A stretch of DNA of 64,000 nucleotides from an uncultured Roseburia sp. (GTDB lineage Bacteria; Bacillota; Clostridia; Lachnospirales; Lachnospiraceae): positions 1-64,000 of the forward strand of contig CANRYS010000008.1 of assembly GCA_947644305.1 (NCBI GenBank), written 5' to 3'. The position numbers and the translations under genes are program-made. The notes beneath the pieces are model-generated. The model saw nothing but the letters and a program-made list of their open reading frames with translations. It did not search any database and was not told where the DNA came from. Within the stretch, counting starts at the first letter, position 1. Each line of letters starts with the position of its first letter. Shown piece after piece: positions 7,616-18,067 of the stretch.

Positions 7616-10141
7616 TTAATGATTTTTTTCAAGCATGGTTAATCTTTTATCTAAACTCGCATTTTCTTCATATAATCTTTGAATCATCATGGTATTCAAG
7701 GCAATGAATTCTTCGTATCGAAGAGAGTAAAGATAAACAGGATTTCCCTCGTCATCAAACACGGGATTTTCTTCTATAGTACCGTCTTCGCCTTCTATTC
7801 GTTCTTTTTTCTGATCTTTACAGAAACCGGCAAATTCTAAAGATGAAAGTCCACATATACTCATAGCATCCTCTACATCTTGAGATATAAATCCTACATG
7901 TGTTCTACCTGATTCTCCGTCTTTAAACAGATATGACTTTGGCTGGAGCAACAGGAAGAACTTACAATATCTATCGTCGGTTGACAGGTTATTTATATTT
8001 TTCTTAAGGTTTCTGTCGGAGGTCGTATTGAGGGATGTAGAACACCATATTTCTTTCCAGCGGTAATAAGATGTTCCAAGTGTAAACGCATTTGCAGTTG
8101 TTGGACATATATCTGACCTTATATAAGATTGTAAACATATACCATTATATCCTCGGAGTTCTAACATTCTATTGTTTACTTCAATTCTTTCAGAATAATT
8201 ATCAAATTGTAATATGGAATTAGAAGTTATTGCTACATTCGAATCAATTTTAACTCCACTTTTAGCATATATCTTTAAGTGATCATCGCTATCTTCATAA
8301 AAATAAACGTAGTCTCCATCGCCAAAGTTTAATTTGCTCCCATAATTTGCACCACTCGGTTTTAATCTTAAATTTTTTGCACTGATGTTATGATCACTGA
8401 ATTTAAAATCTGTACCATTAAATTGAAGCGATCCAGTAATCGATTCATCTCCTTTTTTCATGAAGACAAGACTTGTATCGCCATTGATGCCTTTTAATAC
8501 CAATGCGCCTGCATGATTTCTATCACCGATAACGATATCATCACCTATGTTTATCCACGAATTATTTGGAAATGCAACAGAACCAGAAAATGATGCATTC
8601 ATAAGATTCATTATGTTATTCGATATATTGAGGAAGGTTGCGATGGCACCATTATGATTTTGATATAATCTTAATCCATCTCTATATGTATCAATCTCAT
8701 ATTTAATCGAACTATCAGTTGTTTTTAGCTCAATGTTTCCTCCTTCTATATCGACATACAAGTCAACGCCAGCGTTTGGATATGTGCTATTCCTGACTTG
8801 TAGATGATGATCACCATAATTGGCATATGATTTTGTAATGACACCTCCAGAAAGAGGCAGATATGAGTGAGTGTGGTTTGCTGATGATTTTCCGTCAATT
8901 AGATCTTTCAATATTTTTCCTTGTTTTGCTGACAGTGGTTTATTAACAGCAGTGGAAACCAGATTGTCTATAATATCCGCTACGTTGACCTTATTTCTGG
9001 TGATTCCATCAATCAGGCCTTTATTATTTTTTATATATGCCACGATTTCGCTTAACTGGTCGAGAGTTGTATCATCACTGTCTGCCAGTGTATTCAACCT
9101 TGTAGTCAATGTAGAGATTAGATTTCTAATATCATTATGGCAGTTATTGGAAGAATTGTGGGACTTTAGGTCTCCATCTACAGATACAGCCTTATCGTAA
9201 GCAGTTTTTACGGAATTAGCAGTAGCAGCAGTAGAAACGGAGTTACTAGTTACGCTGTTGGTAAGCTGGGTGATGCCTTTTGATGTTGTTGTAGCCTGAT
9301 ACAATTTATCACTAGGAATTTTTATGTTTGTATCAAGTCCAGGTACACCGCCCGCCACATCTTTGTCTTCTGTTAGAACAAAATGATGAGAATCCAACTT
9401 GTTTTGTAGATCCGTGGCTTTGGCATTGGCGTTAGTCGCTGCATTGTTTGCACTTTCTGCCGCACTATTAGCATTATCAGTGGCACGATTAGCGCTTTGT
9501 ATGGCAGCATTTGTGTTTCTTATTGCAGTTTCTGTATCCTCCTGCCTTTGATTCTCCTGTCTCTGTCTGTTCTCTTCGTTTGATATCCTGACTGATTCAT
9601 TGTCTGTCCTTTGTTTTTCATTATTTGAAACAGTTTCTTCCAGTGCATTCATTTCATCGATTTCATCTCTGGCAGAGTTTATAAGTTGTGCAAGGGTGCT
9701 CCCTTCATCGGTTTCCACAACATCTATTTCATCAAATACTTCTTTTGGAATATACAATATAAATGGATCTGTAGATGCAATTTCTTCTTCTTCGTTTGGA
9801 GCTTTATTGTTTTTTTGAATCTCATTTTCATCCTGGATTCTGTTGTAAATGCCAACGTCCAGTCTGCATCTTCCGGGGCAGCTTAGTACATAATTATGCA
9901 ATTCTGCATGCAGAAGCCCTTTTTTCCTATCCGTTATCTCTACATTATAAAAGATAGGTTTTCCATCTGTTCTCCTTCCACGGAGATATACAAATGCCGT
10001 TTCAGGCAATTCATATTCCTGTCCATTGTTTGTAACTGTTATATTGATATCCCTTGTTAGTCTGTCATTTTGTCTGGCATTTATGACATTATGTGATATT
10101 TCCACCAGATCAAGAGATAATTGCTGTATTATTTTATTCAT
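7616..10141 (-). CDS. Tail fibre / receptor-binding protein: BppU-like N-terminus and S74 chaperone C-terminus
   Basis: The product is 841 aa. Residues 1-115 resemble the BppU baseplate N-terminal domain that docks fibres on siphophage baseplates. A helical Asn/Ala/Glu-rich stalk follows at about 165-245, then a beta-rich shaft. The C-terminus has the peptidase S74 intramolecular chaperone: TTSDRNLKKNI, then SGRTHVGFISQDVEDAM. In known cases this domain drives trimerisation and cuts itself off. A final coiled tail (RLYEENASLDKRLTMLEK) is present, unlike in its neighbour. Ends are nearly identical to those of the protein at 10347-12815 while the middles differ. The start is ATG behind GAGGAGG. 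Confidence 0.8.
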   Translation of the reverse strand: MNKIIQQLSLDLVEISHNVINARQNDRLTRDINITVTNNGQEYELPETAFVYLRGRRTDGKPIFYNVEITDRKKGLLHAELHNYVLSCPGRCRLDVGIYNRIQDENEIQKNNKAPNEEEEIASTDPFILYIPKEVFDEIDVVETDEGSTLAQLINSARDEIDEMNALEETVSNNEKQRTDNESVRISNEENRQRQENQRQEDTETAIRNTNAAIQSANRATDNANSAAESANNAATNANAKATDLQNKLDSHHFVLTEDKDVAGGVPGLDTNIKIPSDKLYQATTTSKGITQLTNSVTSNSVSTAATANSVKTAYDKAVSVDGDLKSHNSSNNCHNDIRNLISTLTTRLNTLADSDDTTLDQLSEIVAYIKNNKGLIDGITRNKVNVADIIDNLVSTAVNKPLSAKQGKILKDLIDGKSSANHTHSYLPLSGGVITKSYANYGDHHLQVRNSTYPNAGVDLYVDIEGGNIELKTTDSSIKYEIDTYRDGLRLYQNHNGAIATFLNISNNIMNLMNASFSGSVAFPNNSWINIGDDIVIGDRNHAGALVLKGINGDTSLVFMKKGDESITGSLQFNGTDFKFSDHNISAKNLRLKPSGANYGSKLNFGDGDYVYFYEDSDDHLKIYAKSGVKIDSNVAITSNSILQFDNYSERIEVNNRMLELRGYNGICLQSYIRSDICPTTANAFTLGTSYYRWKEIWCSTSLNTTSDRNLKKNINNLSTDDRYCKFFLLLQPKSYLFKDGESGRTHVGFISQDVEDAMSICGLSSLEFAGFCKDQKKERIEGEDGTIEENPVFDDEGNPVYLYSLRYEEFIALNTMMIQRLYEENASLDKRLTMLEKNH

Positions 10142-10346
10142 ATATCCTCCTCGTATTATTTAGTTATATTTATGCGTATGTGAAACGCCACAAGCCGCAT
10201 AAATACGGAATTTTTAGTTGCAAAAATACAAATAACTCCTCACTGGATATGGTATAATAGAGTTGTTTAGAAACCATTAACCAACATCCAGGAAAGGAGT
10301 TATTCTAATACTTATGATACCATATACCATCCGTCTTCTTCGGGAA
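10142..10346. other. Intergenic segment between fibre genes, possible insertion-sequence scar
   Basis: The leftward part carries only the ribosome binding site of the 10141 gene. The rest contains rightward TATAAT (10252-10257) and AAAGGAG followed by a short ATG frame at 10314, which runs antisense into the 3' end of the other fibre gene. This is how a truncated transposase start would look, but no transposase can be identified and no terminal repeats were found. Confidence 0.3.
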
Positions 10347-12815
10347 CTAAATTCCAATTTTTTCGCATATTTTCTGAATCATCATGGTATTCAACGCAAT
10401 AAATTCTTCATATCGAAGGGAGTAAACATAAACGGGATTTCCCTTATCATCAAACACAGGATTTTCTTCTATATTACCTTCTTCGTCTTCTATTCGTTCT
10501 ATTTTCTGATCTTTACAGAAGCCGGCAAATTCTAAAGATGAAAGTCCGCATATATTCATAGCATCTTCTACATCCTGGGAAATGAAGCCTACATGCGTTC
10601 TGCCTGATTCTCCATCTTTAAATAGGTAAGATTTAGGCTGGAGCAACAGGAAGAACTTACAATATCTATCATCGGCTGACAGTTTATTTATGTTCTTCTT
10701 AAGGTTTTTGTCGGAGGTTGTATTGAGTGATGTCGAACACCATATTTCTTTCCAACGCGAACTGGAAGCTCCAATCGTAAGTGTATTACTTTGAGGGCGC
10801 AAATTACTATTTATACCGTTATTTACTTTTAAATATGCAGTTTCTACACTGTAGAAATTGCTTTCTAAAAAGTTTGCATAAGTCGAACTTATACTTGTTC
10901 TAGTTATTTTTGTTTGTATAGGCTGATTAACAGATAATCCAAATACGATTTCACCTGTCTTAGTAATAGTCAAAGTTTGAACGTTATATGTTTGATCAGT
11001 TGTGACTTCAAAAGTTCCACCAAATGTTACATCATTATTATCTATCGAAATGCCATTTTTAGCATATATCTTTAAATGATCATCGCTATCCTCATGAAAG
11101 TAAACATAATCTCCATCGCCAAAGTTTAATTTAGATCCATAGTTTGAGCTCTTTGATTTTAATCTTAGATTAGTACCATATATGTCATAAAATGGTGCCG
11201 CCAGAGTTCCAATGCTTATGTTGTGACCACGCAGAGGTTTTATAATACCACCCCCAAAGGACAATCCTTTACGATCACTAAAAGTTTGACAGTTGGAATA
11301 GATAAATACACTGTTATCCGATGCAAGATATAAATTTTCACCGTTCTTTACATAGGATTCATTACTCTCTAGATTATTTGGAAGTGATGCGATTAAATCA
11401 ACTTCTCCAGAACAGACATAAGTGTTTCCGCCACATCCTAACCGGAGTTCAGCGCCATAACCGGAACCATCACCAAAGGTCTGCAAAACGGTCCATGTTC
11501 GGTTTTCAGGATCTACCATTTTAAATGTATTTGCACTAATTAGATTAGCATGGACAGAAGCAGGTGTTACACCGTCTTGTTTTCTAAACCGGAACATACC
11601 ATCATTTCCCAATAGTAATGTTGCTGCATATGCATTTGCCCAGTGAAATCCTATAGATGGAGCGTATCCTATATCCATATTCTTATTAGAATTCTGATTG
11701 TTTTCCCTTATTTCTAATGCAGATAATCTAAATCTATTTGCCGGATTATCTGTATATTGTCCATAGAATATTCCTGTACCTGCAACATTTTGAGTTCCAT
11801 CAAAAGTTTTTCCGAAAATAGTACGCGGGGTAGCTAATTTGGTAGTCTCTCCTGCGTCTCTCCATGCAGGATTACCACTGGCATCGGTTTTCCAAACTTT
11901 GTCTGCCTGACCGCTGCCGGATGCCACATATCCTCCGCTGGTAGAAGAGTTGGCATATAATTTGTTATTTGGAATTTTGGAATTAGAATCGAGTCCAGGG
12001 ACGCCGCCTGCCTTATCTTTGTCTTCTGTTAGAACAAAATGATGGGAATCTAGTTTGTTCTGTAAATCATTGGCCTTTTCTTCTGCTTGACTGGCGGCAG
12101 TATTCGCATTTCTTACTGCTTCGGCTGTGTCACTTTGCCGTTTGGTTTCATTTGATATGCGAAGGTTTTCTGCACTGATTCGATCTCTCTCCGCATTATT
12201 TCTGGTCATTTCAGCAGTAGAACGTGTTTTTTCAATGGTAGCTCTTGATATTTCATTGGCTATGCGGATGCGTTCTTCGGCTGATCGATTAGCCTCGTTA
12301 AACTGTCTCTCAGATTCATTGGCGGCCACCTGGGCTTCCAGATGATTCATTTCATCGATTTCATCCCTGGCAGTATTTATAAGCTGTGACAAAGTACTTC
12401 CTTCGTCGGATTCAACGACATCTACCTCATTAATTACTTCTTCTGGAATATATAATATAAAGGGTTCTGTTGAGGCAATTTCATCCTCCTTATTTTCTGT
12501 TTCACCCTGAACCCTGTTATAGATGCCGACATCCAGTCTGCATCTGCCGGGACAGGATAAAATATAGTCGTGTATATCTATATGAATCTGCCCCTTTTTA
12601 CTGTTTATGATCTCTACAGGATAGAAGATCGGTTTCTCATCTGTCCGTTTTCCGCGGAGATATATAAATGACGTTTCAGGAAGTTCGTATTCCTGCCCAT
12701 TGTTTGTAATTGTTATATTGATATCCCTTGTCAGTCTGTCGTTTTGTCTGGCATTTATGACATTATGGCAAATCTCTACCAGATCAAGGGATAACTGCTG
12801 TGTTATTTTATTCAT
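10347..12815 (-). CDS. Tail fibre paralogue with BppU-like and S74 domains, shortened C-terminus
   Basis: The product is 822 aa. The N-terminus (1-110) is close to that of the 7616-10141 protein and BppU-like. A long helical stalk rich in repeats such as NEANRSAEERIRIANEISRA spans about 165-245. The shaft differs from the paralogue. The C-terminal S74 domain has TTSDKNLKKNI and GRTHVGFISQDVEDAM. After NTMMIQK the sequence changes to ICEKIGI and stops, missing about 15 residues of the terminal coil seen in the sister. ATG 12815 is chosen because GGAGG is 5 nt upstream and the sister gene starts at the same residue. It follows the Tal gene by 31 bp. Confidence 0.8.
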   Translation of the reverse strand: MNKITQQLSLDLVEICHNVINARQNDRLTRDINITITNNGQEYELPETSFIYLRGKRTDEKPIFYPVEIINSKKGQIHIDIHDYILSCPGRCRLDVGIYNRVQGETENKEDEIASTEPFILYIPEEVINEVDVVESDEGSTLSQLINTARDEIDEMNHLEAQVAANESERQFNEANRSAEERIRIANEISRATIEKTRSTAEMTRNNAERDRISAENLRISNETKRQSDTAEAVRNANTAASQAEEKANDLQNKLDSHHFVLTEDKDKAGGVPGLDSNSKIPNNKLYANSSTSGGYVASGSGQADKVWKTDASGNPAWRDAGETTKLATPRTIFGKTFDGTQNVAGTGIFYGQYTDNPANRFRLSALEIRENNQNSNKNMDIGYAPSIGFHWANAYAATLLLGNDGMFRFRKQDGVTPASVHANLISANTFKMVDPENRTWTVLQTFGDGSGYGAELRLGCGGNTYVCSGEVDLIASLPNNLESNESYVKNGENLYLASDNSVFIYSNCQTFSDRKGLSFGGGIIKPLRGHNISIGTLAAPFYDIYGTNLRLKSKSSNYGSKLNFGDGDYVYFHEDSDDHLKIYAKNGISIDNNDVTFGGTFEVTTDQTYNVQTLTITKTGEIVFGLSVNQPIQTKITRTSISSTYANFLESNFYSVETAYLKVNNGINSNLRPQSNTLTIGASSSRWKEIWCSTSLNTTSDKNLKKNINKLSADDRYCKFFLLLQPKSYLFKDGESGRTHVGFISQDVEDAMNICGLSSLEFAGFCKDQKIERIEDEEGNIEENPVFDDKGNPVYVYSLRYEEFIALNTMMIQKICEKIGI

Positions 12816-12846
12816 ATAGCCTCCTGTACTAATATACAATTTTATG

Positions 12847-15800
12847 TTATGGTCTGACATTGCCGACTGCCCACCATTTTGTTGAATAATTTCTTTCAGC
12901 ATTTTCTGTGCGAACGGCGTAGACAAAACCAGTGTATCCGCCCTTTGAATTCTTAATATATTCGCTGAATACGATATTTTCATGATCTGGCATTGTACCA
13001 TAGAACATTACATTTACAAGGGGGGGAGAATCATATACAACTCCAAAATCAGCTCTTTGCAGCTCCCAGGGATTATTCCCTCCAGTTAATGAGTTTTCTC
13101 CTGTTTTTACGACGCCATAAAGTTCGCCCAAATACATATCGTGTTCTTTGAAGCCGGATGTATTAAGGGAACAACATGTCTCATCACCAGATTTAATAAC
13201 CAGGCTGCTTCTGGTAAGTAGTAGGTAATTTTCACTTAGGGGATAGTCATTACCATCCCAAACAGTTTTATAAGATAGTTTTAATGCTCCTGACTCAATA
13301 TTTATAGTTTCGTGGTGAAGTTTGGTGTATATGGTTCCAGATTCATGATAATATTCTTCTTTACTGGTATTTCTAGATGTAATGGAACAATTCTCTGAAT
13401 TTATTTCAAAGCGATATTCATTTTTATCCTTTGTTCCATCTAAATAAATATATTTATCCGAAATCTTCCAACCACCGATATCTCCTTGTGTGGATTTTAT
13501 CTTTCCCTCAAACTTTGCTTCTCCATCTGCGCTGATACCTACCATTGTTTTTCCCTGATTTTTAACCTGGAAGATATAACCGGTCCCGGATGTATTAGAA
13601 GGATCAATAACTACCTGCTTATCTCCATTGACAATGTTAAGATATCCTCCGCCTATATAGGGTGAGATCATATAATTTTCACCTATAGACGTAGATCCGC
13701 CATTTGTAAGATATCGTGCAACTTTTTGATCCAGTTCTCGTATCTTTTCTGGGATGGAGTTCTTTACAGTATCTGTTGTTGCTTTAATCAAAGATAACTC
13801 ATTTGAAAGCCCGTCTATTTGACTGATTTTAGGAGGGTTTACATCGGTCCATGAGATAGATCCATTTTTTATGGTAATACCGTTTTTGTCGATGGTGACA
13901 GAAGAGACTCCGTGTTCATCTTCATTTTTGATGACTAGTTTTTCCCCGACGATCAGATCCCCCACCAGAACATCCGCCCAGACGCCGTATACCGGCTCTC
14001 CGTTATAACGCCCAAGACCAATTGCCATACTTGCGTCTTTCCAATTATTTTTGGTCATGACGATGTTCCGGTTGATCAGTTTCATCTGGTATTGGTCATA
14101 GTCATCCAGCTCATAATCGTATTTCCGCAACAGAATACCATGTTCGTCAATCTGGACATCGATATCCCTGGCATTTAAAACATTAGAGAGTGCTGACTGA
14201 AGTCCTTCATTTTTGATCTTTTGGAAGGTATGATTTGCTTCCACGCCCTGTTCTGCCTGTTTTTTGACAGAATCAAAAGAGGTAGCCAGATTGCCCATGG
14301 TCTGCACCAGGGACGCAAGATCGCTGATACCGCCATTGGAATACTCTATAACATCCGTGAATTCAACGTTGAGTTCTGCGCCGGAATCTGTCCATGAAAA
14401 TTCTTCGGAAGAAAGACGTAATTTATAAGTTTTTCCATCGTCGGCGAAATATCTCATGAAATTGCCTAACTTAAATCCATCGTAGACGCCGCTTATCGGA
14501 AAATCCTTTTTAGATAAACAACTGTATGCCGCAAAGGAATAAATATTGCCAGATAAGGTATGCTGGGATATACAGGCTTTTGCAAGTTCCTGCTCCGCTT
14601 TCAGGATCAATTCCCTGGCTTTCAGGATCAGTTCTGAATTACTGAGACCATCTGAGATAAAGTTGCTGTTGGTATATACATCTTCCCGGATAAAGGAACA
14701 TAATTCTTTATAGAAATCTTCTTTGGTTTCTGGATCTTTTAAAAATTCTTTTAAATCGTTATTTTCCCGTATTTGTTTTCTCTGTGTTTCCAGGGGTGTA
14801 TGGTTCAGTATATAATTTTCATATACTATCTGCGCAAGTTCACTGTAAGTGGCAATATTTGCTGTTTTACACTGGTTGCATCCAGTTAAGGTGACGTTTT
14901 TAGAACCGCAGTTTTTGCAATAGATTGGATGATCGGTTATTTCATTTTCGCTTTCTCCGGCCCATGTTCCGTACCGGATATAATGAACCATATTCATAAA
15001 AGCGGAGTCCGCTCTCGTAAATGTAGTTGGTTCAGACTTGACGGAAGAAGGGATGATATCAAAATTTCCAAAATAAGAACACAAATGGAATATAATATCT
15101 TCCAGTCTTGTCATGTAATCAGAAATTTCGATCTTTCTATTGTAGTATTTCTCCTTGATTGATTCTGCTTCGTCTATAATAGCTGACGTGTCTGACTTGC
15201 ATATGATCTCTTCGAGGGTTTCGATACAGGCTTGATAGCCAGATTCATAAGAATATAATCTATGTAGGCTGTATTTTTGCCATTCTTTTGATTGGTTCAA
15301 CCCCTGTTCTTCAATGAATTCATAATTCTTAGTAGTGATCGCTACCATCTGCTTCAAATACGTGGTATAATCTTCAGAAAATTTGATACAGAACGAACTT
15401 GTATCTTGCTCCTTTGTGTCGGAATATTCAATTGTACTTGAATTGTCGGATACATGTATGATCGCCTGAGAACTGTTTTCTCTGATCTTATAGACCACGA
15501 TATCACCAGTCCAACGGAGTTTTTCATTGTCATAATTTCCATTTTCCTGCCGGATCATATATCCATCATGGACAAACAAGGACAGTACCTGCCGCACGAT
15601 GCCGTTTCGAGAAATGGTGTCAGAATTTTCGGTATGTCCGAGACCCTGTGGGAAATGGGAGTTGTATTTATCAATTATGTGATCTACCTCTCTCCTAAGT
15701 CTACTGTCTGTGTCACTCGTAGTATCCTCTGGAGTATCCGGTGTTTCTGGGGTCGGCATACGTCCCGACTGCAGATACAGGATCAGATCATGGATACCAT

Positions 15801-16836
15801 ATTCTATCTCAAGTAATTTTTCATAGGGTTCCCTGTTGTTATTAAATTGCGTTATGTATTCATCATATTTTTTCTGGAGTTTTGAGGAGAAGAGTTGTTT
15901 TGTTTCTGGAGAAAACATATACAGCTTTTTATTTCCTGAGGGCAGAATCCCCTCTACGGTATCTGTGATAATATCATCCCCGCCCTCAATAATAAAGCAG
16001 TTCTTCATATTTCCATCGGGTGTGAGAGTGATCTCATCAGAAAGATTATCTGTTCCGACAGCTATGTTGGTGTCTTCACCGATTCCGCCAATATCCGTAC
16101 TTTCACAGTCCTGACAGACGCCGTTGATAACGTTGCGGCTTCTGCAGTCTTTACAGTATTGCGCATCGTATATATTAACAATCCGTTCCACCATTCCGTC
16201 TTCATTTTTTCTAACGACAATGTCAAAAATACAGCCAATCTCCTGCGCGATTTCTGAAAAACAGGAGATAATGTCCTTCCTGGAAAAGCTAAAGGTTCTC
16301 TGGATATTTTTGATGGTATCCTCCACTGTACCCACGGTATAATTGGGAGCATAGGTTAATATTCTGTGTATCAGGCTGTGCTCTTCCTTGTCTGAATACA
16401 AAACAGTAGAAATATATGGTTCTGTTGGGTGTAATTTTCCGAAGTCTTGCATATCGCTGTTTGTGTTGCATTCCAGTGTACAGAATAATTGGGATAATTC
16501 AGATTCTCCCAGTGAATTTCCATTTAAGGTTTTGATGGAAGTGTAGGTATCGTTTACTGTTGGCGATACTTCAAAATATCCAAAACCCCGGACGAATACG
16601 ACGGAATAGTCTTTTATTTTGTGATATAAAGAGTTTTCATGGTCGGATACATTTTTTGGCGTACTAAAGGAGATCTCATCCGCTCCGTTCAGCACACATT
16701 TGATCCGCAGATCTCCTACGGGATAAATCTCGCCTATTTTGTTTAGCTGTCTGTCGCAAAGGAAGACCTGGGGCTGGACAATCTCACCTGTAATTTCGTC
16801 AACTTTAAAAGTTAGTTTGTTTGGATTGAAACTCAT
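12847..16836 (-). CDS. Tal-like tail-associated baseplate protein with two zinc-ribbon motifs
   Basis: The product is 1329 aa and begins MSFNPNKL. Position right after the Dit gene, large size and a beta-rich N-terminal part (1-400) fit the Tal/prophage-tail-lysin hub that closes the tip of non-contractile tails. Two CxxC...CxxC ribbons stand out near 228-250 (YCKDC, then CQDC) and 637-660 (YCKNC, then CNQC). The region after about 900 (ARDIDVQIDEHGILLRKYD, then YGVWADVLVGDLIVGEKL) resembles siphophage tail-fibre stems. No peptidase motif was recognised. It overlaps the Dit stop codon by 1 nt. Confidence 0.7.
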   Translation of the reverse strand: MSFNPNKLTFKVDEITGEIVQPQVFLCDRQLNKIGEIYPVGDLRIKCVLNGADEISFSTPKNVSDHENSLYHKIKDYSVVFVRGFGYFEVSPTVNDTYTSIKTLNGNSLGESELSQLFCTLECNTNSDMQDFGKLHPTEPYISTVLYSDKEEHSLIHRILTYAPNYTVGTVEDTIKNIQRTFSFSRKDIISCFSEIAQEIGCIFDIVVRKNEDGMVERIVNIYDAQYCKDCRSRNVINGVCQDCESTDIGGIGEDTNIAVGTDNLSDEITLTPDGNMKNCFIIEGGDDIITDTVEGILPSGNKKLYMFSPETKQLFSSKLQKKYDEYITQFNNNREPYEKLLEIEYGIHDLILYLQSGRMPTPETPDTPEDTTSDTDSRLRREVDHIIDKYNSHFPQGLGHTENSDTISRNGIVRQVLSLFVHDGYMIRQENGNYDNEKLRWTGDIVVYKIRENSSQAIIHVSDNSSTIEYSDTKEQDTSSFCIKFSEDYTTYLKQMVAITTKNYEFIEEQGLNQSKEWQKYSLHRLYSYESGYQACIETLEEIICKSDTSAIIDEAESIKEKYYNRKIEISDYMTRLEDIIFHLCSYFGNFDIIPSSVKSEPTTFTRADSAFMNMVHYIRYGTWAGESENEITDHPIYCKNCGSKNVTLTGCNQCKTANIATYSELAQIVYENYILNHTPLETQRKQIRENNDLKEFLKDPETKEDFYKELCSFIREDVYTNSNFISDGLSNSELILKARELILKAEQELAKACISQHTLSGNIYSFAAYSCLSKKDFPISGVYDGFKLGNFMRYFADDGKTYKLRLSSEEFSWTDSGAELNVEFTDVIEYSNGGISDLASLVQTMGNLATSFDSVKKQAEQGVEANHTFQKIKNEGLQSALSNVLNARDIDVQIDEHGILLRKYDYELDDYDQYQMKLINRNIVMTKNNWKDASMAIGLGRYNGEPVYGVWADVLVGDLIVGEKLVIKNEDEHGVSSVTIDKNGITIKNGSISWTDVNPPKISQIDGLSNELSLIKATTDTVKNSIPEKIRELDQKVARYLTNGGSTSIGENYMISPYIGGGYLNIVNGDKQVVIDPSNTSGTGYIFQVKNQGKTMVGISADGEAKFEGKIKSTQGDIGGWKISDKYIYLDGTKDKNEYRFEINSENCSITSRNTSKEEYYHESGTIYTKLHHETINIESGALKLSYKTVWDGNDYPLSENYLLLTRSSLVIKSGDETCCSLNTSGFKEHDMYLGELYGVVKTGENSLTGGNNPWELQRADFGVVYDSPPLVNVMFYGTMPDHENIVFSEYIKNSKGGYTGFVYAVRTENAERNYSTKWWAVGNVRP

Positions 16837-17663
16837 TATACAGGAACCCCCTTTCTGATCTCTCTAATGTATATGGTTACATTGCATCGTTCATTAGAGG
16901 CAATTACATTTTCGTATTGATTAAAATCTGAATAGAGTTCGAGAAAAACATGATTAAAGTCATTTATCAATCCGTCATGAACCATAGAAGAGCAGATATT
17001 TTTATGCCGATCTAGTTCTATGATCTCGCCCTGTTTACAGTTATTAATTTCGACGTTTATTGTTTTGGTTTTGTTTTCATCCTGATCCATAGAAAATGTA
17101 TTTGTAATGCACAATAGATCGTAGTTTCCTAACACTTCAATTCTGACTAAGTCTGGCAGTATGCCGCCGTCTTCGTCGGAATAATTATATATGCTGCAGG
17201 CATTTACTCCATTTAGATTCAAAGTATGTTCTTTACGTTCTGAATAACCCCAAGGCGCATCGCATGTGGCCTCGATCTCCAGTCCCCGTATGACGCCGCC
17301 AATCTCATATTTCTGTACTTTTAGCGTGCAGTTATAGAACACATTGTCCCAGCCAGTCTGGTCAAATCGGAGATAGCGATAATCTTTACGGACCAGCCAC
17401 CTCATGATCTTAGCAAGCTCTCTGGGAGTTATTTCCATATCCTCACCCCAACAGTTGTATTTGACCACCTGAAAAGAAAAGGTGAGGGGTGTTTCATAGG
17501 TAACACCGGTTCGAATAAAACGATTTCTTTTTGGTGCTTTTACCGTATTGATCGTTATTTCATTGCCGACCGGTTTCGCTCCGGTGCTGTTTCCACTAAA
17601 GCTACAAAGATAGAGTCCGAAGACAGAGCTTTTTATTCCGTCAAATTCAAACTGTGTAATCAT
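16836..17663 (-). CDS. Distal tail protein (Dit-like)
   Basis: The product is 275 aa, near the usual Dit length. The N-terminal half fits the siphophage Dit fold that makes the ring between tail tube and baseplate hub: FEFDGIKSSVFGLYL, then GVTYETPLTFSFQVV, then RWLVRKDYRYLRFDQ, ending with IEATCDAPWGYSE. It lies between the tape-measure and Tal genes, the standard Dit position. The start is ATG 17663 with only a weak GGTGAT upstream. Confidence 0.75.
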   Translation of the reverse strand: MITQFEFDGIKSSVFGLYLCSFSGNSTGAKPVGNEITINTVKAPKRNRFIRTGVTYETPLTFSFQVVKYNCWGEDMEITPRELAKIMRWLVRKDYRYLRFDQTGWDNVFYNCTLKVQKYEIGGVIRGLEIEATCDAPWGYSERKEHTLNLNGVNACSIYNYSDEDGGILPDLVRIEVLGNYDLLCITNTFSMDQDENKTKTINVEINNCKQGEIIELDRHKNICSSMVHDGLINDFNHVFLELYSDFNQYENVIASNERCNVTIYIREIRKGVPV

Positions 17664-17687
17664 CTGGTCATCACCAACTTTCTTTTG

Positions 17688-17975
17688 CTATATTTTCTCA
17701 CACGTTTTCTTCTGAAGCTCGGAGAGTTCTTTTTTCAATCCAATTATAATTTTATCTACGGCTTTCTCGGAAGATTTTTGTTTCTGAATTAGTTTTTTTG
17801 AATCCTGGATCAATCTTTCATATTCTTTTTTATAGGTATTGAGTAGCTCCGCGGAACGTTTCATATCTTTCACAGCGTAATCTCTCTCTTTTTCCAGTTG
17901 GGAGATTCTTTTTGCCAGCCGGTCATTTTCTTCTTTGAGTAGTTTTTTGTATTTTTTTGAGTCTGTTAATATCAT
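17688..17975 (-). CDS. Small coiled-coil protein of the tail module
   Basis: The product is 95 aa, almost entirely charged helix with heptad-like spacing (LLKEENDRLAKRISQLEKE, then LKKELSELQKK). No family was recognised. It sits between the tape measure and Dit, so it may be a tail assembly helper or minor tail protein. ATG is behind AAAGGA. Confidence 0.55.
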   Translation of the reverse strand: MILTDSKKYKKLLKEENDRLAKRISQLEKERDYAVKDMKRSAELLNTYKKEYERLIQDSKKLIQKQKSSEKAVDKIIIGLKKELSELQKKTCEKI

Positions 17976-18005
17976 GAATTTATTTCCTTTCTGTTCGTGG
18001 GAATA

Positions 18006-18034
18006 AGAAAGGACAGCAAAAGCTGTCCTTTCTT
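18006..18034 (-). terminator. Hairpin after the tape-measure gene
   Basis: A perfect 13-bp stem (AAGAAAGGACAGC / GCTGTCCTTTCTT) with a 3-4 nt loop lies 33 nt past the tape-measure stop. The T-run is short, so it may only partly terminate or may protect RNA ends. Confidence 0.5.
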
Positions 18035-18067
18035 ACATTTACTAGTGCAACAGATTATAAGTTTCTA

